Positions 1 to 8,568 of a DNA stretch of 37,417 nt are shown in pieces. Position numbers and translations under genes: made by a program. The notes beneath the pieces were generated by a model, which saw only the letters and a program-made list of their open reading frames with translations, did not search any database and was not told the origin of the DNA. This DNA comes from Bacteroidota bacterium (GTDB taxonomy: Bacteria; Bacteroidota; Bacteroidia; Chitinophagales; Chitinophagaceae), in NCBI GenBank assembly GCA_018267955.1, contig JAFDXL010000003.1:12779-50195 (forward strand), written 5' to 3'. Each line of letters begins with the position of its first letter. Within the stretch, counting starts at the first letter, position 1.

Positions 1-99
1 CAGGTTCAGGTTTACAGTTTGTGTTGCTGTAGAAGAAACTTGTGCGTTAGCTGCGTAAGTGGAAGTAAGGATAGCTGCGATTGCGATGATCTTTTTCAT
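1..99 (-). CDS. Secreted protein of unknown function, N-terminal fragment
   Basis: Only the first 33 codons lie in the window; the gene continues past the left edge. The start ATG (complement of 97-99) is followed by MKKIIAIAAILTSTYAANAQ, a short basic n-region, a hydrophobic core and an A-x-A/Q cleavage context, which is a clear Sec signal peptide. The mature part begins VSSTATQTVNLNL. No family can be assigned from so little sequence. A Bacteroidota-type promoter lies 58-90 bases upstream (157-189), so the gene probably has its own transcript with a leader of about 50 bases. Confidence 0.7.
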   Translation of the reverse strand, partial: MKKIIAIAAILTSTYAANAQVSSTATQTVNLNL

Positions 100-156
100 T
101 TGGTTTGTTGTTTGTTGTGTGGTTATGGTTTGTTGTTGTTTGTTCGTTTGATGATG

Positions 157-189
157 CAAATATGGGGGCAACAGGTGTGCACATGCAAA
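157..189 (-). promoter_or_regulatory. Candidate promoter for the partial secreted-protein gene
   Basis: Read on the minus strand, TTTG (186-189) is followed after 21 bases by CATATTTG (157-164), which matches the Bacteroidota -7 consensus TAnnTTTG at 5 of its 6 defined positions with -33 TTTG at the usual 19-21 base spacing. It points at the ATG at 99. The call rests on motif and spacing only. Confidence 0.45.
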
Positions 190-281
190 AAATGCAGCCT
201 TGTTAACGCCGTTTTTGCAACCTGTTAACCGGTGATTAACAAACTATGCAACACAAGAAATTGAAAATCAAGCAGGTAATA

Positions 282-309
282 GAAAGAGCAGCCCTATGGC
301 TGCTCTTTC
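282..309 (-). terminator. Hairpin terminator of the suf operon
   Basis: A perfect 12-bp inverted repeat (282-293 with 298-309) closes a four-base loop, 27 bases past the last suf stop codon at 337. On the minus strand the stem ends in CTCTTTC followed by TATTACC, so the T-run is weak. The position right after a six-gene operon supports a terminator role. Confidence 0.65.
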
Positions 310-336
310 AGTAAATCATATATTGTTCTTAAAAAC

Positions 337-648
337 CTAAAGCATTCCCAGCTCTAACTGTGCGGCCTCTGACATCATACTCTTATTCCATGCGGGTGTC
401 CAGGTTACAGCCACATGCACATCATTGACACCTTCTATCTGCCTTACTTTCTGATCTACATCTATGGGTAGTGACTGTGCGACAGGACAACTAGGTGCTG
501 TAAGCGTCATAGTGATCTGTACATTATTGATAGGTAATATATCGATCTGATAGATCAGGCCCATCTCGTAAATATTGATCGGTATTTCCGGATCGTATAT
601 TGTTTTAAGGCATTCTATTACCTTCTCTTTCAAAGCATCAGTTTCCAT
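337..648 (-). CDS. sufT: SUF-associated DUF59 (MIP18/SufT-like) iron-sulfur assembly protein
   Basis: This 103-residue protein is a stand-alone DUF59 domain, the usual length for the family. It shows the conserved DPEIP near residues 19-23, EMGLIY near 28-33, the cysteine segment TAPSCP with Cys54, and a C-terminal WTPAW followed by MMSEAAQLELG. DUF59 proteins such as SufT, YitW and the PaaD subunit help mature or deliver Fe-S clusters to target proteins; SufT genes usually sit in suf operons. Here it is the last gene and overlaps the end of sufE by 11 bases, so translation is probably coupled. The exact step it serves cannot be read from sequence. The family is certain; the symbol follows the staphylococcal usage. 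Confidence 0.88.
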   Translation of the reverse strand: METDALKEKVIECLKTIYDPEIPINIYEMGLIYQIDILPINNVQITMTLTAPSCPVAQSLPIDVDQKVRQIEGVNDVHVAVTWTPAWNKSMMSEAAQLELGML

Positions 649-1084
649 TACTTTCCATTTTTAGTTTGTATGCCAATGCAAAGTTCTTCATTTGTTTTAC
701 CATAGACAGCAAACCGTTAGATCTTGTCTGCGCCAGGTGTTTGGTCATGCCTATGCGATCTATAAATTCAAGCTTAGCATTAAGTATTTCGTCGGGAGTA
801 TGATTGGTGAGCACACGTATCAGCATGCTTATTAAACCCTTTACGATCACTGCATCGCTATCTGCAGAAAAGTAGATATACCCGTCTTTATAATCGGCAT
901 GGAGCCACACAGTTGACTGGCACCCCCTGACCTTATTCTCATCCACTTTATATTTATCATCCAACGGCGGCAGCCTTTTACCCAGGTCTATGATATACTC
1001 GTATTTATCATCCCAGGAGTCGAAGAGCCCAAACTCTTCCACTATCTCATTTTCTGTATCCTGAATTGTATTCACTTTGCCCAT
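638..1084 (-). CDS. sufE: SufE, cysteine desulfurase sulfur acceptor
   Basis: SufE takes persulfide sulfur from SufS and passes it to the SufBCD scaffold. The 148-residue length is normal for the family. The invariant sulfur-accepting cysteine is Cys55 in the segment KVRGCQSTVW, and the motif GKRLPPL just before it is also typical. The gene lies 11 bases downstream of sufS and overlaps the DUF59 gene by 11 bases. The start ATG gives MGKVNTIQDTENEIVEEF, and no shorter start is needed. Nothing is odd about it; the partner SufS in the same operon makes the assignment firm. Confidence 0.93.
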   Translation of the reverse strand: MGKVNTIQDTENEIVEEFGLFDSWDDKYEYIIDLGKRLPPLDDKYKVDENKVRGCQSTVWLHADYKDGYIYFSADSDAVIVKGLISMLIRVLTNHTPDEILNAKLEFIDRIGMTKHLAQTRSNGLLSMVKQMKNFALAYKLKMESNGN

Positions 1085-1095
1085 TAATCACAAAG

Positions 1096-2340
1096 TTACG
1101 AAAGCATCTTCACTACCTTATGCAGGCCTGCCACCAAAGCATTTACTTCATCTATAGTGCTATAGACCGCAAAAGAAGCTCTTGTAGTACCCGGAATACA
1201 AAACCTTGACATTAACGGCTGTGTACAATGGTGGCCTGTTCGCACAGCAATACCCTGATTATCTAAAAGGATACCAATATCCTGCGGATGGATATTATCG
1301 ATAACAAATGATATTACGCCCGTTTTATGTTTGGACTGGCCAATGATCTTTAGGCCATTTATCTTTTGAAGTTCTTCTGTAGCGTAATTCAATAATACCT
1401 GCTCGTGACGGGCAATATTTTCTTTACCAATAGATTCCATAAAATCCATGGCTGCCTTAAAGGCTATTACATCGGCAATATTTGGCGTACCCGCCTCATA
1501 CTTATATGGCAGATCATTATAGGTAGTCTTTTCGAAAGTCACTTCTTTGATCATCTCTCCCCCACCCATATATGGCGGCATAGACTCCAGTATGTGCTTT
1601 TTACCATACAGTACACCAACACCGGTTGGGCCGTACAGTTTATGTGCCGACAATGCAAAGAAATCGCAATCCAGGTTCTGAACATCTATATCCATATGCA
1701 CAGTAGACTGTGCACCATCTACAAGCACGACAGCACCTGCATTATGAGCAGCTGCAACGATTTCCTTAATTGGGTTGATAGTACCTAAAGCATTAGATGC
1801 ATGCACTATGGCAACGATCTTTGTTTTGGAGTTCAGCAATGAATGGAAAACATCCATTTGCAGCTCTCCTGCTTCATTCACGGGTATTACCTTAAGGATT
1901 GCTCCTTTTTCCTCACACAAAATCTGCCATGGAACGATATTTGAATGGTGCTCCATGCCAGATATGATTACCTCATCACCTTTACCTACATTTTGCCTGC
2001 CCCATGTAGCAGCTACCAGGTTAATACCTTCTGTAGTGCCACGGGTGAAGATGATCTCTTCGCGGGTTGCAGCGTTGATGAATTGCTGCACGGCATCACG
2101 GGTTGCCTCAAAAGCAGCAGTAGCTTCTTCGGCCAGTGTGTGTATGCCTCTGTGAATATTGGCATTGTAGCCCGAGTAGTAAGAAGTCAGCGCATCGATA
2201 ACTGATTGCGGCTTTTGTGTGGTTGCAGCATTGTCCAGGTACACCAGTGGTTTACCTTTTACCAAACGTTCCAATATAGGGAATTGCTTTCTAACAGAAA
2301 CAATGTCTATAGCAGGCTGAACTTCTTCTATCGTTGCCAT
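1096..2340 (-). CDS. sufS: SufS, class II cysteine desulfurase
   Basis: SufS is a pyridoxal-phosphate enzyme that removes sulfur from cysteine, giving alanine and an enzyme persulfide. The 414-residue protein has the family's landmarks: the PLP lysine Lys234 in SAHKLYGPTG, the PLP-ring histidine in MEHHSN (residues 129-134), and the active-site Cys372 in RTGHHCTQP. The short loop around the cysteine marks it as the group II (SufS/CsdA) type, not IscS. It follows sufD with a single base between them and precedes its partner sufE by 11 bases. Confidence 0.95.
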   Translation of the reverse strand: MATIEEVQPAIDIVSVRKQFPILERLVKGKPLVYLDNAATTQKPQSVIDALTSYYSGYNANIHRGIHTLAEEATAAFEATRDAVQQFINAATREEIIFTRGTTEGINLVAATWGRQNVGKGDEVIISGMEHHSNIVPWQILCEEKGAILKVIPVNEAGELQMDVFHSLLNSKTKIVAIVHASNALGTINPIKEIVAAAHNAGAVVLVDGAQSTVHMDIDVQNLDCDFFALSAHKLYGPTGVGVLYGKKHILESMPPYMGGGEMIKEVTFEKTTYNDLPYKYEAGTPNIADVIAFKAAMDFMESIGKENIARHEQVLLNYATEELQKINGLKIIGQSKHKTGVISFVIDNIHPQDIGILLDNQGIAVRTGHHCTQPLMSRFCIPGTTRASFAVYSTIDEVNALVAGLHKVVKMLS

Positions 2341-2341
2341 C

Positions 2342-3643
2342 TTATATCTGAGTTGTCAATCGCGCTGCGATCAATTCCTGCACATACGTACGTATATGCT
2401 CTATTTTTATTTTTTCGAGTATATCCAAAGCAAATCCCTGCAGCAGAAGTGACATAGCTACTTCTTTAGGAATACCCCTCGACTGCAGGTAAAAAATCCC
2501 TTCTTCATCGAGGCTACCAACCGTACAACCGTGAGAACACTTCACATCATCTGCAAATATTTCCAATTGCGGTTGCGTGTTCACCGTTGCATTTTCACCT
2601 AACAAAATATTTTTGTTCGACTGGAATGCATTGGTCTTTTGTGCATCCTGCCTTACATAGATGCGGCCATTGAACACACCCGTAGAACGGTCGTTTAAGA
2701 TGCCCTTATATAATTCATTGCTTTGGCAATGAGGCATTACATTATCTACGATCGTGTGATTGTCTATATGGCTCTCTCCGTTCTGGAAATACAAGCCATA
2801 CATATGCGCCTCCGAATGAGCAGCACCCATTACGATATTCAGGTTATTGCGAACAATGCCACCATCTAATGAAATAGTTACCGTTTCTGCATAGCTTTTA
2901 CCTACCTGGTGAATATGTGTCGTACTTACCTGGCTGGCATTGCTATTGTCATTCTGGATCTTGCAATAAGACACATTAGCATTCTCCGCTACTACTATTT
3001 CCGTAACCTGGTTAGTGATGCTTTCTGAAGCGCCAAGTGTGGCATAAGTTTCTACGAAACTCACTTCTGCGGCTTCGCTTACGTATACCAAACAACGCGG
3101 CAATGCACAAACAGCATCTGCAACCGCGTCCACTATGTTATAAATATATACCGGGTTTGCTACTGCTTTCGCTTTAGGCACATAAATAAATACACCTTGC
3201 GCATATGCCGCGTTTAACGCATTGATACCGTCTTTCAGGTATTTGCTGCTACTATTGAAGTGTGTATTGACGATGTCGGCATATTCACCGGAAGCTGCAG
3301 CCTCAAGTGAAGTAACCACGATCTCTTCAGAAATGATCTTTGAGAATTCTTCAGAATACCGGCCATTCACAAATACAAGTTCGTTGGCATTTTCGTGGCC
3401 CGGAAGCCTTACAGCATCTATACTTGATTGGTTAAACGAAGTGATATCCTCATTCTGCAACCTGAATTCTTTCTTAAATATGCTACCTATACGGGTATAT
3501 TTCCATTCTTCATTCCGCGAAGTAGGAAAACCCATATTGGTAAAAGTATCAAGCGCTGACTTACGTACCGGGGCAAGCGGGCTATCCTGCTTTGCAGCCT
3601 GTATCGTATTCAATTGCTCTATATAATAATCCACTGTGCTCAT
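2342..3643 (-). CDS. sufD: SufD, Fe-S scaffold complex subunit
   Basis: SufD pairs with SufB in the SufBC2D scaffold. The 433-residue protein has the SufB/SufD beta-helix fold signature in its C-terminal half: histidine- and asparagine-rich segments such as HMYGLYF, NHTIVDN, the cluster VKCSHGCTVG near residue 370, and SRGIPKEVAMSLLLQGFA close to the end. The N-terminal part (NEEWKYTRIGSI) matches the usual SufD helical region. The gene lies 27 bases after sufC and one base before sufS. Start ATG at 3643; the product begins MSTVDYYIEQL. Confidence 0.93.
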   Translation of the reverse strand: MSTVDYYIEQLNTIQAAKQDSPLAPVRKSALDTFTNMGFPTSRNEEWKYTRIGSIFKKEFRLQNEDITSFNQSSIDAVRLPGHENANELVFVNGRYSEEFSKIISEEIVVTSLEAAASGEYADIVNTHFNSSSKYLKDGINALNAAYAQGVFIYVPKAKAVANPVYIYNIVDAVADAVCALPRCLVYVSEAAEVSFVETYATLGASESITNQVTEIVVAENANVSYCKIQNDNSNASQVSTTHIHQVGKSYAETVTISLDGGIVRNNLNIVMGAAHSEAHMYGLYFQNGESHIDNHTIVDNVMPHCQSNELYKGILNDRSTGVFNGRIYVRQDAQKTNAFQSNKNILLGENATVNTQPQLEIFADDVKCSHGCTVGSLDEEGIFYLQSRGIPKEVAMSLLLQGFALDILEKIKIEHIRTYVQELIAARLTTQI

Positions 3644-3670
3644 GTGTTTTTTGCTTTACAGCAAGGTGAT

Positions 3671-4435
3671 TTAAACGTCTTCTTCTACTCCTATTTCGTT
3701 CTTGATGAAGTCATACCCTTTCTTCTCCAGTTCCAATGCCAATTCTTTTGTGCCTGATTTTACGATACGGCCTTTATATAAAACGTGTACAAAATCGGGC
3801 ACCAGGTAATCTAACAAACGTTGATAATGTGTTATCACCAACACTGCGTTATTTTCATTGCGCAGCTTATTTACACCATTGGCCACGATCCTGATGGCAT
3901 CGATATCAAGACCTGAATCCGTCTCATCAAGGATAGCCAGCTTAGGCTGTAACATCGCCATCTGGAATATCTCGTTACGTTTCTTTTCACCACCAGAGAA
4001 GCCCTCGTTCAAGGAACGGCTCAACATGGCCTGGTCCATCTCCATCAACACCATTTTTTCCTTCATCAACTTCAGGAAAGAAACTGCATCCAGTTGTTCC
4101 TGGCCGCGATATTTACGCACTTCGTTCACAGCAGTTTTTATGAAGTTTGTAGTACTCAAGCCCGGTATCTCTACAGGATACTGGAAGCTCAGGAATACAC
4201 CTTCTCCGGCCCTTTCTTCAGGAGAAAGCTCCAACAGATCTTTACCCTCAAATGTCACAGAACCACCTGTTACTTCATAGTCCTGGCGGCCTGCCAGTAC
4301 AGATGCAAGCGTGCTTTTGCCGGATCCGTTAGGGCCCATGATCGCATGTACCTCTCCCGGTTTGATATCCAGATTAATACCTTTTAGAATTTGTTTTTCT
4401 TCAATGCCTGCCTGCAAATTTTCAATGCGCAACAT
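3671..4435 (-). CDS. sufC: SufC, Fe-S assembly ATPase
   Basis: SufC is the ABC-type ATPase that drives conformational change in the SufBC2D scaffold. The 254 residues carry Walker A GPNGSGKST (residues 34-42), the SufC-specific signature FSGGEKKR, Walker B LAILDETDSGLD with the catalytic glutamate, and the switch histidine in VITHYQRLL. Length and motif spacing match the family. It sits between sufB (30 bases upstream) and sufD (27 bases downstream). No membrane segment is present, as expected for a soluble ATPase. Confidence 0.96.
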   Translation of the reverse strand: MLRIENLQAGIEEKQILKGINLDIKPGEVHAIMGPNGSGKSTLASVLAGRQDYEVTGGSVTFEGKDLLELSPEERAGEGVFLSFQYPVEIPGLSTTNFIKTAVNEVRKYRGQEQLDAVSFLKLMKEKMVLMEMDQAMLSRSLNEGFSGGEKKRNEIFQMAMLQPKLAILDETDSGLDIDAIRIVANGVNKLRNENNAVLVITHYQRLLDYLVPDFVHVLYKGRIVKSGTKELALELEKKGYDFIKNEIGVEEDV

Positions 4436-4465
4436 GTGTATCTATATCTTTTTATTTTTTTAGAA

Positions 4466-5911
4466 TTATCCTACGCTACCCTCTAAGCTGATAGCCAGTA
4501 GTTTTTGTGCTTCGATGGCAAACTCCATTGGAAGCTGGTTCATTACCTCTTTCGCAAAGCCATTAATAATTAATGCAACGGCAGTTTCCGTATCAATACC
4601 TCTCTGATTGCAATAGAATATCTGGTCTTCGCCCACTTTAGATGTAGTGGCCTCGTGCTCTACCACAGAAGTGTTATTTTTTGCCTCTATATAAGGGAAC
4701 GTATGCGCGCCACATTTATCACCTATCAGCAGAGAATCACATTGTGAATAGTTCCGGGCATTTGCCGCATTCTTACTCATATGGACAAGACCGCGATAGC
4801 TGTTATTGCTGAAACCGGCAGAAATACCTTTTGATACTATACGGCTGCGGGTATGCTTGCCTATATGCTGCATTTTAGTACCTGTATCTGCCTGCTGATG
4901 ATTATTGGTAACCGCTACGGAGTAAAATTCGCCAACAGAATAATCACCTTTAAGTATCACACTCGGATATTTCCAGGTAATAGACGATCCGGTTTCTACC
5001 TGCGTCCAGGATATTTTTGAATGGCTACCCTGGCAAATACCTCGCTTGGTAACGAAGTTGTATATACCACCCTTGCCATCTTTATCTCCCGGATACCAGT
5101 TCTGCACCGTGGAATATTTGATCTCTGCATGGTCATGCGCAACTAACTCTACAACTGCGGCGTGCAGTTGGTTTTCATCACGCATTGGTGCCGTACAGCC
5201 TTCAAGGTAGCTAACATAGCTATGTTCATCTGCTACGATCAATGTCCTTTCGAACTGGCCTGTATTCTCCGCATTGATACGGAAATAAGTAGATAGTTCC
5301 ATTGGGCAACGCACACCTTTAGGGATGTAAACAAAAGAACCATCACTAAATACAGCCGCATTTAACGCTGCAAAATAGTTATCCGTCACCGGCACCACCG
5401 AACCAAGATATTTTTTGATCAGATCCGGATGTTCCTGTATTGCTTCGCTCATAGAGCAGAAGATGATACCCTGCTCTGCCAACTGCGCTTTAAATGTTGT
5501 TGCAATAGATACACTGTCAATTACCGCATCTACAGCTACACCCGAAAGGCGTTTTTGTTCGTCAAGGGATATACCCAGTTTTTCGAACGTCCGCCTCAAT
5601 TCCGGATCTATTTCATCCAGGCTATTGAGTTTCTTTTTTTGCTTGGGGGCAGAATAATATATAATATCCTGGTAATCTATCGGATCATATTTAACATTGG
5701 CCCATGATGGTTCTTCCATCTTCAGCCATTGATGATATGCTTTCAACCTGTATTGCAGCATCCATTCGGGTTCATTCTTCTTTGCAGAAATGAACCGAAT
5801 AGTATTTTCATCAAGTCCTTTGGGGGCTTCATCAGCTTCTATATCAGTAACAAAACCGTATTTATATTCGCTAAGTATCGCCTGCTCTATATCGCTGTAC
5901 TTCTCTTCCAT
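4466..5911 (-). CDS. sufB: SufB, Fe-S scaffold core subunit
   Basis: SufB is the scaffold subunit on which the cluster is built. From the chosen start ([20 protein letters not shown]) the protein has 481 residues, close to the standard SufB length. Conserved blocks include [34 protein letters not shown], and the C-terminal [11 protein letters not shown] with [16 protein letters not shown]. An upstream in-frame ATG at 5929 would add six residues. The start at 5911 is preferred because AAAGG lies eight bases ahead of it (5920-5924) and because the promoter -7 element at 5950-5957 would leave only a few bases ahead of the 5929 ATG. It is the first gene of the suf operon. Confidence 0.94.
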   Translation of the reverse strand: MEEKYSDIEQAILSEYKYGFVTDIEADEAPKGLDENTIRFISAKKNEPEWMLQYRLKAYHQWLKMEEPSWANVKYDPIDYQDIIYYSAPKQKKKLNSLDEIDPELRRTFEKLGISLDEQKRLSGVAVDAVIDSVSIATTFKAQLAEQGIIFCSMSEAIQEHPDLIKKYLGSVVPVTDNYFAALNAAVFSDGSFVYIPKGVRCPMELSTYFRINAENTGQFERTLIVADEHSYVSYLEGCTAPMRDENQLHAAVVELVAHDHAEIKYSTVQNWYPGDKDGKGGIYNFVTKRGICQGSHSKISWTQVETGSSITWKYPSVILKGDYSVGEFYSVAVTNNHQQADTGTKMQHIGKHTRSRIVSKGISAGFSNNSYRGLVHMSKNAANARNYSQCDSLLIGDKCGAHTFPYIEAKNNTSVVEHEATTSKVGEDQIFYCNQRGIDTETAVALIINGFAKEVMNQLPMEFAIEAQKLLAISLEGSVG

Positions 5912-5919
5912 AACATTAA

Positions 5920-5924
5920 CCTTT
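5920..5924 (-). promoter_or_regulatory. sufB: Ribosome binding site that favours the inner sufB start
   Basis: The minus strand reads AAAGG, then eight bases, then the ATG at 5911. The alternative ATG at 5929 has no comparable element ahead of it. This is the main reason the shorter SufB start was chosen. Confidence 0.5.
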
Positions 5925-5949
5925 AGCATAACATATGCTAATTGGCTTG

Positions 5950-5957
5950 CAAAGTTA
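5950..5957 (-). promoter_or_regulatory. Promoter -7 element of the suf operon
   Basis: The minus strand reads TAACTTTG, an exact match to the Bacteroidota -7 consensus TAnnTTTG. Transcription would start near 5942-5946, giving a leader of roughly 30-35 bases to sufB. No good TTTG is found 19-21 bases upstream, so the -33 element is poor, which could mean that activation or repression is needed. No recognised Fe-S regulator site was identified. Confidence 0.55.
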
Positions 5958-6040
5958 CCAAGGAATTACCCAAAAAAGTATAAATAAAGCTGAATACACT
6001 ATTAAAAGCCTGAAATTCTCAGTTTTTTTTGAAAACCGAA

Positions 6041-6070
6041 TTGCATATATACCAATTACTAATACATTTG
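6041..6070 (+). promoter_or_regulatory. Promoter of the outer-membrane barrel gene
   Basis: TTG (6041-6043) and TACATTTG (6063-6070) are separated by 19 bases, the canonical -33/-7 arrangement of Bacteroidota sigma factor promoters, and the -7 is a perfect consensus. Transcription would start near 6075, giving a leader of about 43 bases to the ATG at 6118. It is back to back with the suf promoter, about 85 bases apart. Confidence 0.65.
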
Positions 6071-6117
6071 ACATATCTCGAAAAGCAAATAATATAAATT
6101 TATTGGCATCCAGGTTT

Positions 6118-6831
6118 ATGAACTCGCTTAGAACAGCTGCTGTAATACTACTGCTGGGGATGGTGCAACCAATCCACGCCCAAACCTCAAAGGCAAAATA
6201 TCCGGCTAAAAGATCTACCGCTACTACTAAGAAGGCTGCAACAAAAAAAACGGCACTTAAAGCTAAGGTTGCAATGCCTGCAAACAAGCCACCAGCAGAC
6301 GTATCTAAAACCGCTAAACCTATTCAACAGCCCCCACCCACACCACCTGCGCCACCGCAGGAGATCAACCCAATATCTTCAAAAGATCAGCCAATCGAAT
6401 TTGAAGCGGGATTCATGTTAGCCTTGCCTGTTCGTACGTTCCACTTATTTCAAAGATTCGGATTTGGGGTTGACGGAGCAGCGCACTACCGGCTACCAAA
6501 TAAACTAAAGGATCTGGCCGTAGGTGTAAGAGCTAACTATGCCTACTTCCTTGCAAAACCTGCAGGCACATTTTTCAAATCGGAGTCTGCCAGCCTTGTA
6601 AACCTGCTTGCAGATGCAGAATATAGACTGCCATATCATTTCTTTGCGGGTGCGGGTTTAGGAGTAGGCGTGGCACTGAGAAGCAGCGGCAGCAGTGTTG
6701 GGTTTGCTAAAGCCATATATGCCGGCTACGCGATCGATCTGCCTGACAATAGTTTGTTGTTCTCCCTGTTTTTCGGGCAATCTATGAGCGGCACCAAAAA
6801 CCTGGGCATCAGGGCAGCTATCCAACTCTAA
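6118..6831 (+). CDS. Putative outer-membrane beta-barrel protein with a Lys/Ala/Pro-rich linker
   Basis: The chosen ATG gives a 237-residue protein starting MNSLRTAAVILLLGMVQPIHA followed by Gln, a good Sec signal peptide; the longer reading frame upstream has no signal and crosses the promoter. After cleavage comes a basic, low-complexity stretch (about residues 25-80) of Lys, Ala, Thr and then Pro, and from about residue 85 a series of alternating hydrophobic strands with glycine turns (for example GFMLALPVRTF, GAGLGVGVAL) ending IRAAIQL, as in an outer-membrane barrel. No specific family is recognised. It is divergent from suf and runs towards the methyltransferase gene. Confidence 0.65.
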   Translation: MNSLRTAAVILLLGMVQPIHAQTSKAKYPAKRSTATTKKAATKKTALKAKVAMPANKPPADVSKTAKPIQQPPPTPPAPPQEINPISSKDQPIEFEAGFMLALPVRTFHLFQRFGFGVDGAAHYRLPNKLKDLAVGVRANYAYFLAKPAGTFFKSESASLVNLLADAEYRLPYHFFAGAGLGVGVALRSSGSSVGFAKAIYAGYAIDLPDNSLLFSLFFGQSMSGTKNLGIRAAIQL

Positions 6832-6869
6832 TGCTATATACCACAGGAAGGAGTAACTTTACGTTTTCT

Positions 6870-8048
6870 ATGTCTTTTTATACTACAATTGCGCCGGTTA
6901 CAATTACCTGTAATAAACGTTTGGCGCCTTACCTGGAACAGGAAGTAATTGAGTTGGGCTTTATTATTGAGGAGCGTTTTGTGACCGGAGTGCGTATTAA
7001 TGCAAGCCTGAACGACTGCATTAAATTGAACCTGAACCTGCGATGCGCAAGCCAGGTATTATACAGCCTGAAGCAATTTGATGCGACGGATGCGGATACT
7101 ATCTATAAAAGGTTGTTGGCCTATCCCTGGGAAAAGATCATTCCGGAAGATGGCTATTTTTCCATAACCAGTAACGTACAGAACGAGACGATCAATAATA
7201 ATATGTACGCCAACCTGAGGGTGAAGGATGCTATTGTTGATCGCTTTCGGGAAAAAACAGGCAAACGCCCTGATACCGGCGCAGAGCTGTCGGGGGCCGT
7301 TATTCACCTGTTTTGGAAAAATGACAACGCGGAGGTATTTATAGATACATCCGGTGATTCACTGGCAAGACATGGATATAGGAAGATACCTGGCCGGGCA
7401 CCCATGCTGGAAGCCCTGGCATCTGCAACGATCATGGCTAGCCAGTGGGATAGGAAGTCCCCATTTATTAACCCAATGTGCGGGTCAGGAACAGTTGCCA
7501 TAGAAGCTGCCCTGATAGCTACCAATACCCGGCCCGGGCTGTTCCGGATGAACTATGGATTTATGCATATTATTGGCTATGACGAAACCGTATACGACAG
7601 GGAGATGGCGATATTGGACGAGCAAATAACGGAGGTGCCGGGATTAAAAATAATAGCAACAGACTACAGCGATATAGCAGTAAAAAATGCTCAAAAGAAT
7701 GCAATAGCCGCCGGTGTGGCGGATATGATAGCGTTTTCTGTGTGTGATTTTGCGGAAACTGAAGTACCTCAGGGAGAAGCAGGCGTAATGTTTGTGAACC
7801 CCGAATACGGTGAACGCCTTGGCGATGAAAAGGAACTGGAAGAAACTTATGCGCGTATAGGCGACTTTATGAAGCAAAAATGCAAGGGATACCACGGATA
7901 CGTATTTACTGGCAACCTGGAACTTGCGAAGAAAATAGGACTAAAGGCGAAAAGACGAATAGAATTCTATACCAGCACCATTGACTGCCGTATGCTGGAA
8001 TATGAACTTTACGAAGGCAGCAGGAAACCTGCTAAAGAAATAGAATAA
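6870..8048 (+). CDS. THUMP-domain class I SAM-dependent RNA methyltransferase (RlmL/Trm14-like)
   Basis: The family methylates guanine N2 in rRNA or tRNA. The N-terminal part (residues 1 to about 165) is the ferredoxin-like plus THUMP RNA-binding unit (CNKRLAPYLEQEV, GDSLARHGYR). The Rossmann domain carries the SAM motif NPMCGSGT at 201-208, ATDYSDIAVKNA near 263-274, and a catalytic motif at 310-313 that reads NPEY where most relatives have NPPY. The start was taken at ATG 6870 (MSFYTTIAPV, 392 residues); an in-frame ATG at 6831 touching the previous stop codon would add 13 unrelated-looking residues. The target base cannot be named from the sequence. Confidence 0.82.
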   Translation: MSFYTTIAPVTITCNKRLAPYLEQEVIELGFIIEERFVTGVRINASLNDCIKLNLNLRCASQVLYSLKQFDATDADTIYKRLLAYPWEKIIPEDGYFSITSNVQNETINNNMYANLRVKDAIVDRFREKTGKRPDTGAELSGAVIHLFWKNDNAEVFIDTSGDSLARHGYRKIPGRAPMLEALASATIMASQWDRKSPFINPMCGSGTVAIEAALIATNTRPGLFRMNYGFMHIIGYDETVYDREMAILDEQITEVPGLKIIATDYSDIAVKNAQKNAIAAGVADMIAFSVCDFAETEVPQGEAGVMFVNPEYGERLGDEKELEETYARIGDFMKQKCKGYHGYVFTGNLELAKKIGLKAKRRIEFYTSTIDCRMLEYELYEGSRKPAKEIE

Positions 8049-8049
8049 T

Positions 8050-8568
8050 ATGCGCTATCTGAGATATACATTTCTTTTATTGTTGTTAGGCATAGGTACC
8101 TATGCCCATGAGCGCGACAGTGTTATCTCTACAAAGGAATTTACTGTGGTGAGCGCTGTAAAAACAGCCACAATAACATTGACTGACCTGAACAAATACA
8201 AACAGGAGCAATTGGGTAGCGTTAAAATCTTCAATCATAGAGGGCAACAAAAAGGCATTCTAAAGAACATCACCGGCGTGTTGCTAAAGAATATTGTCGA
8301 TTCCTCTTTTATGAATGTAGATAAGCCCAAAGACTATAGTGAATACTATATCTTGCTCATGGCTTCTGATGGCTATAAGAACGTATATTCGTGGAACGAG
8401 ATATATAATACGGATATTGGTAACCATATTTATATTATAACCGGGAAAGAAGGAAAACCTGCAACGGAGATGGAAGAACGTATTTTGGTAATGTCACTTT
8501 CTGATATCAATACAGGACGCAGGCATTTAAAGAACCTTTCCCGCATAGAAATAAAAAGGGCTGATTAG
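8050..8568 (+). CDS. Secreted molybdopterin-oxidoreductase-like domain protein
   Basis: The 172-residue product begins MRYLRYTFLLLLLGIGTYAH, a signal peptide. The rest resembles the molybdopterin-binding (sulfite-oxidase type, Oxidored_molyb) fold in outline: an ITLTDLNKY segment, then GILKNITGVLLKNIVD and ASDGYKNVYSWNEIY, which correspond to the usual 'V-DL', 'GVPL--LL' and 'A-DGY---S--E' positions. A cysteine ligand for molybdenum is not evident, so it is unlikely to be a catalytic molybdoenzyme. It is one base after the methyltransferase and shares one base with moaA, so it is very probably co-translated with the cofactor genes. A role in binding or handing over cofactor is inference. Confidence 0.62.
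   Translation: MRYLRYTFLLLLLGIGTYAHERDSVISTKEFTVVSAVKTATITLTDLNKYKQEQLGSVKIFNHRGQQKGILKNITGVLLKNIVDSSFMNVDKPKDYSEYYILLMASDGYKNVYSWNEIYNTDIGNHIYIITGKEGKPATEMEERILVMSLSDINTGRRHLKNLSRIEIKRAD

Noticed and set aside
4466-5929. Longer SufB starting at ATG 5929
   Set aside because: The inner ATG has AAAGG eight bases ahead and yields a normal length, and the promoter position leaves very little leader for the outer ATG. The evidence is good but not decisive.
5935-6117. N-terminal extension of the barrel gene reading frame (61 codons)
   Set aside because: It crosses the promoter at 6041-6070 and lacks any signal; the inner ATG at 6118 starts a clean signal peptide.
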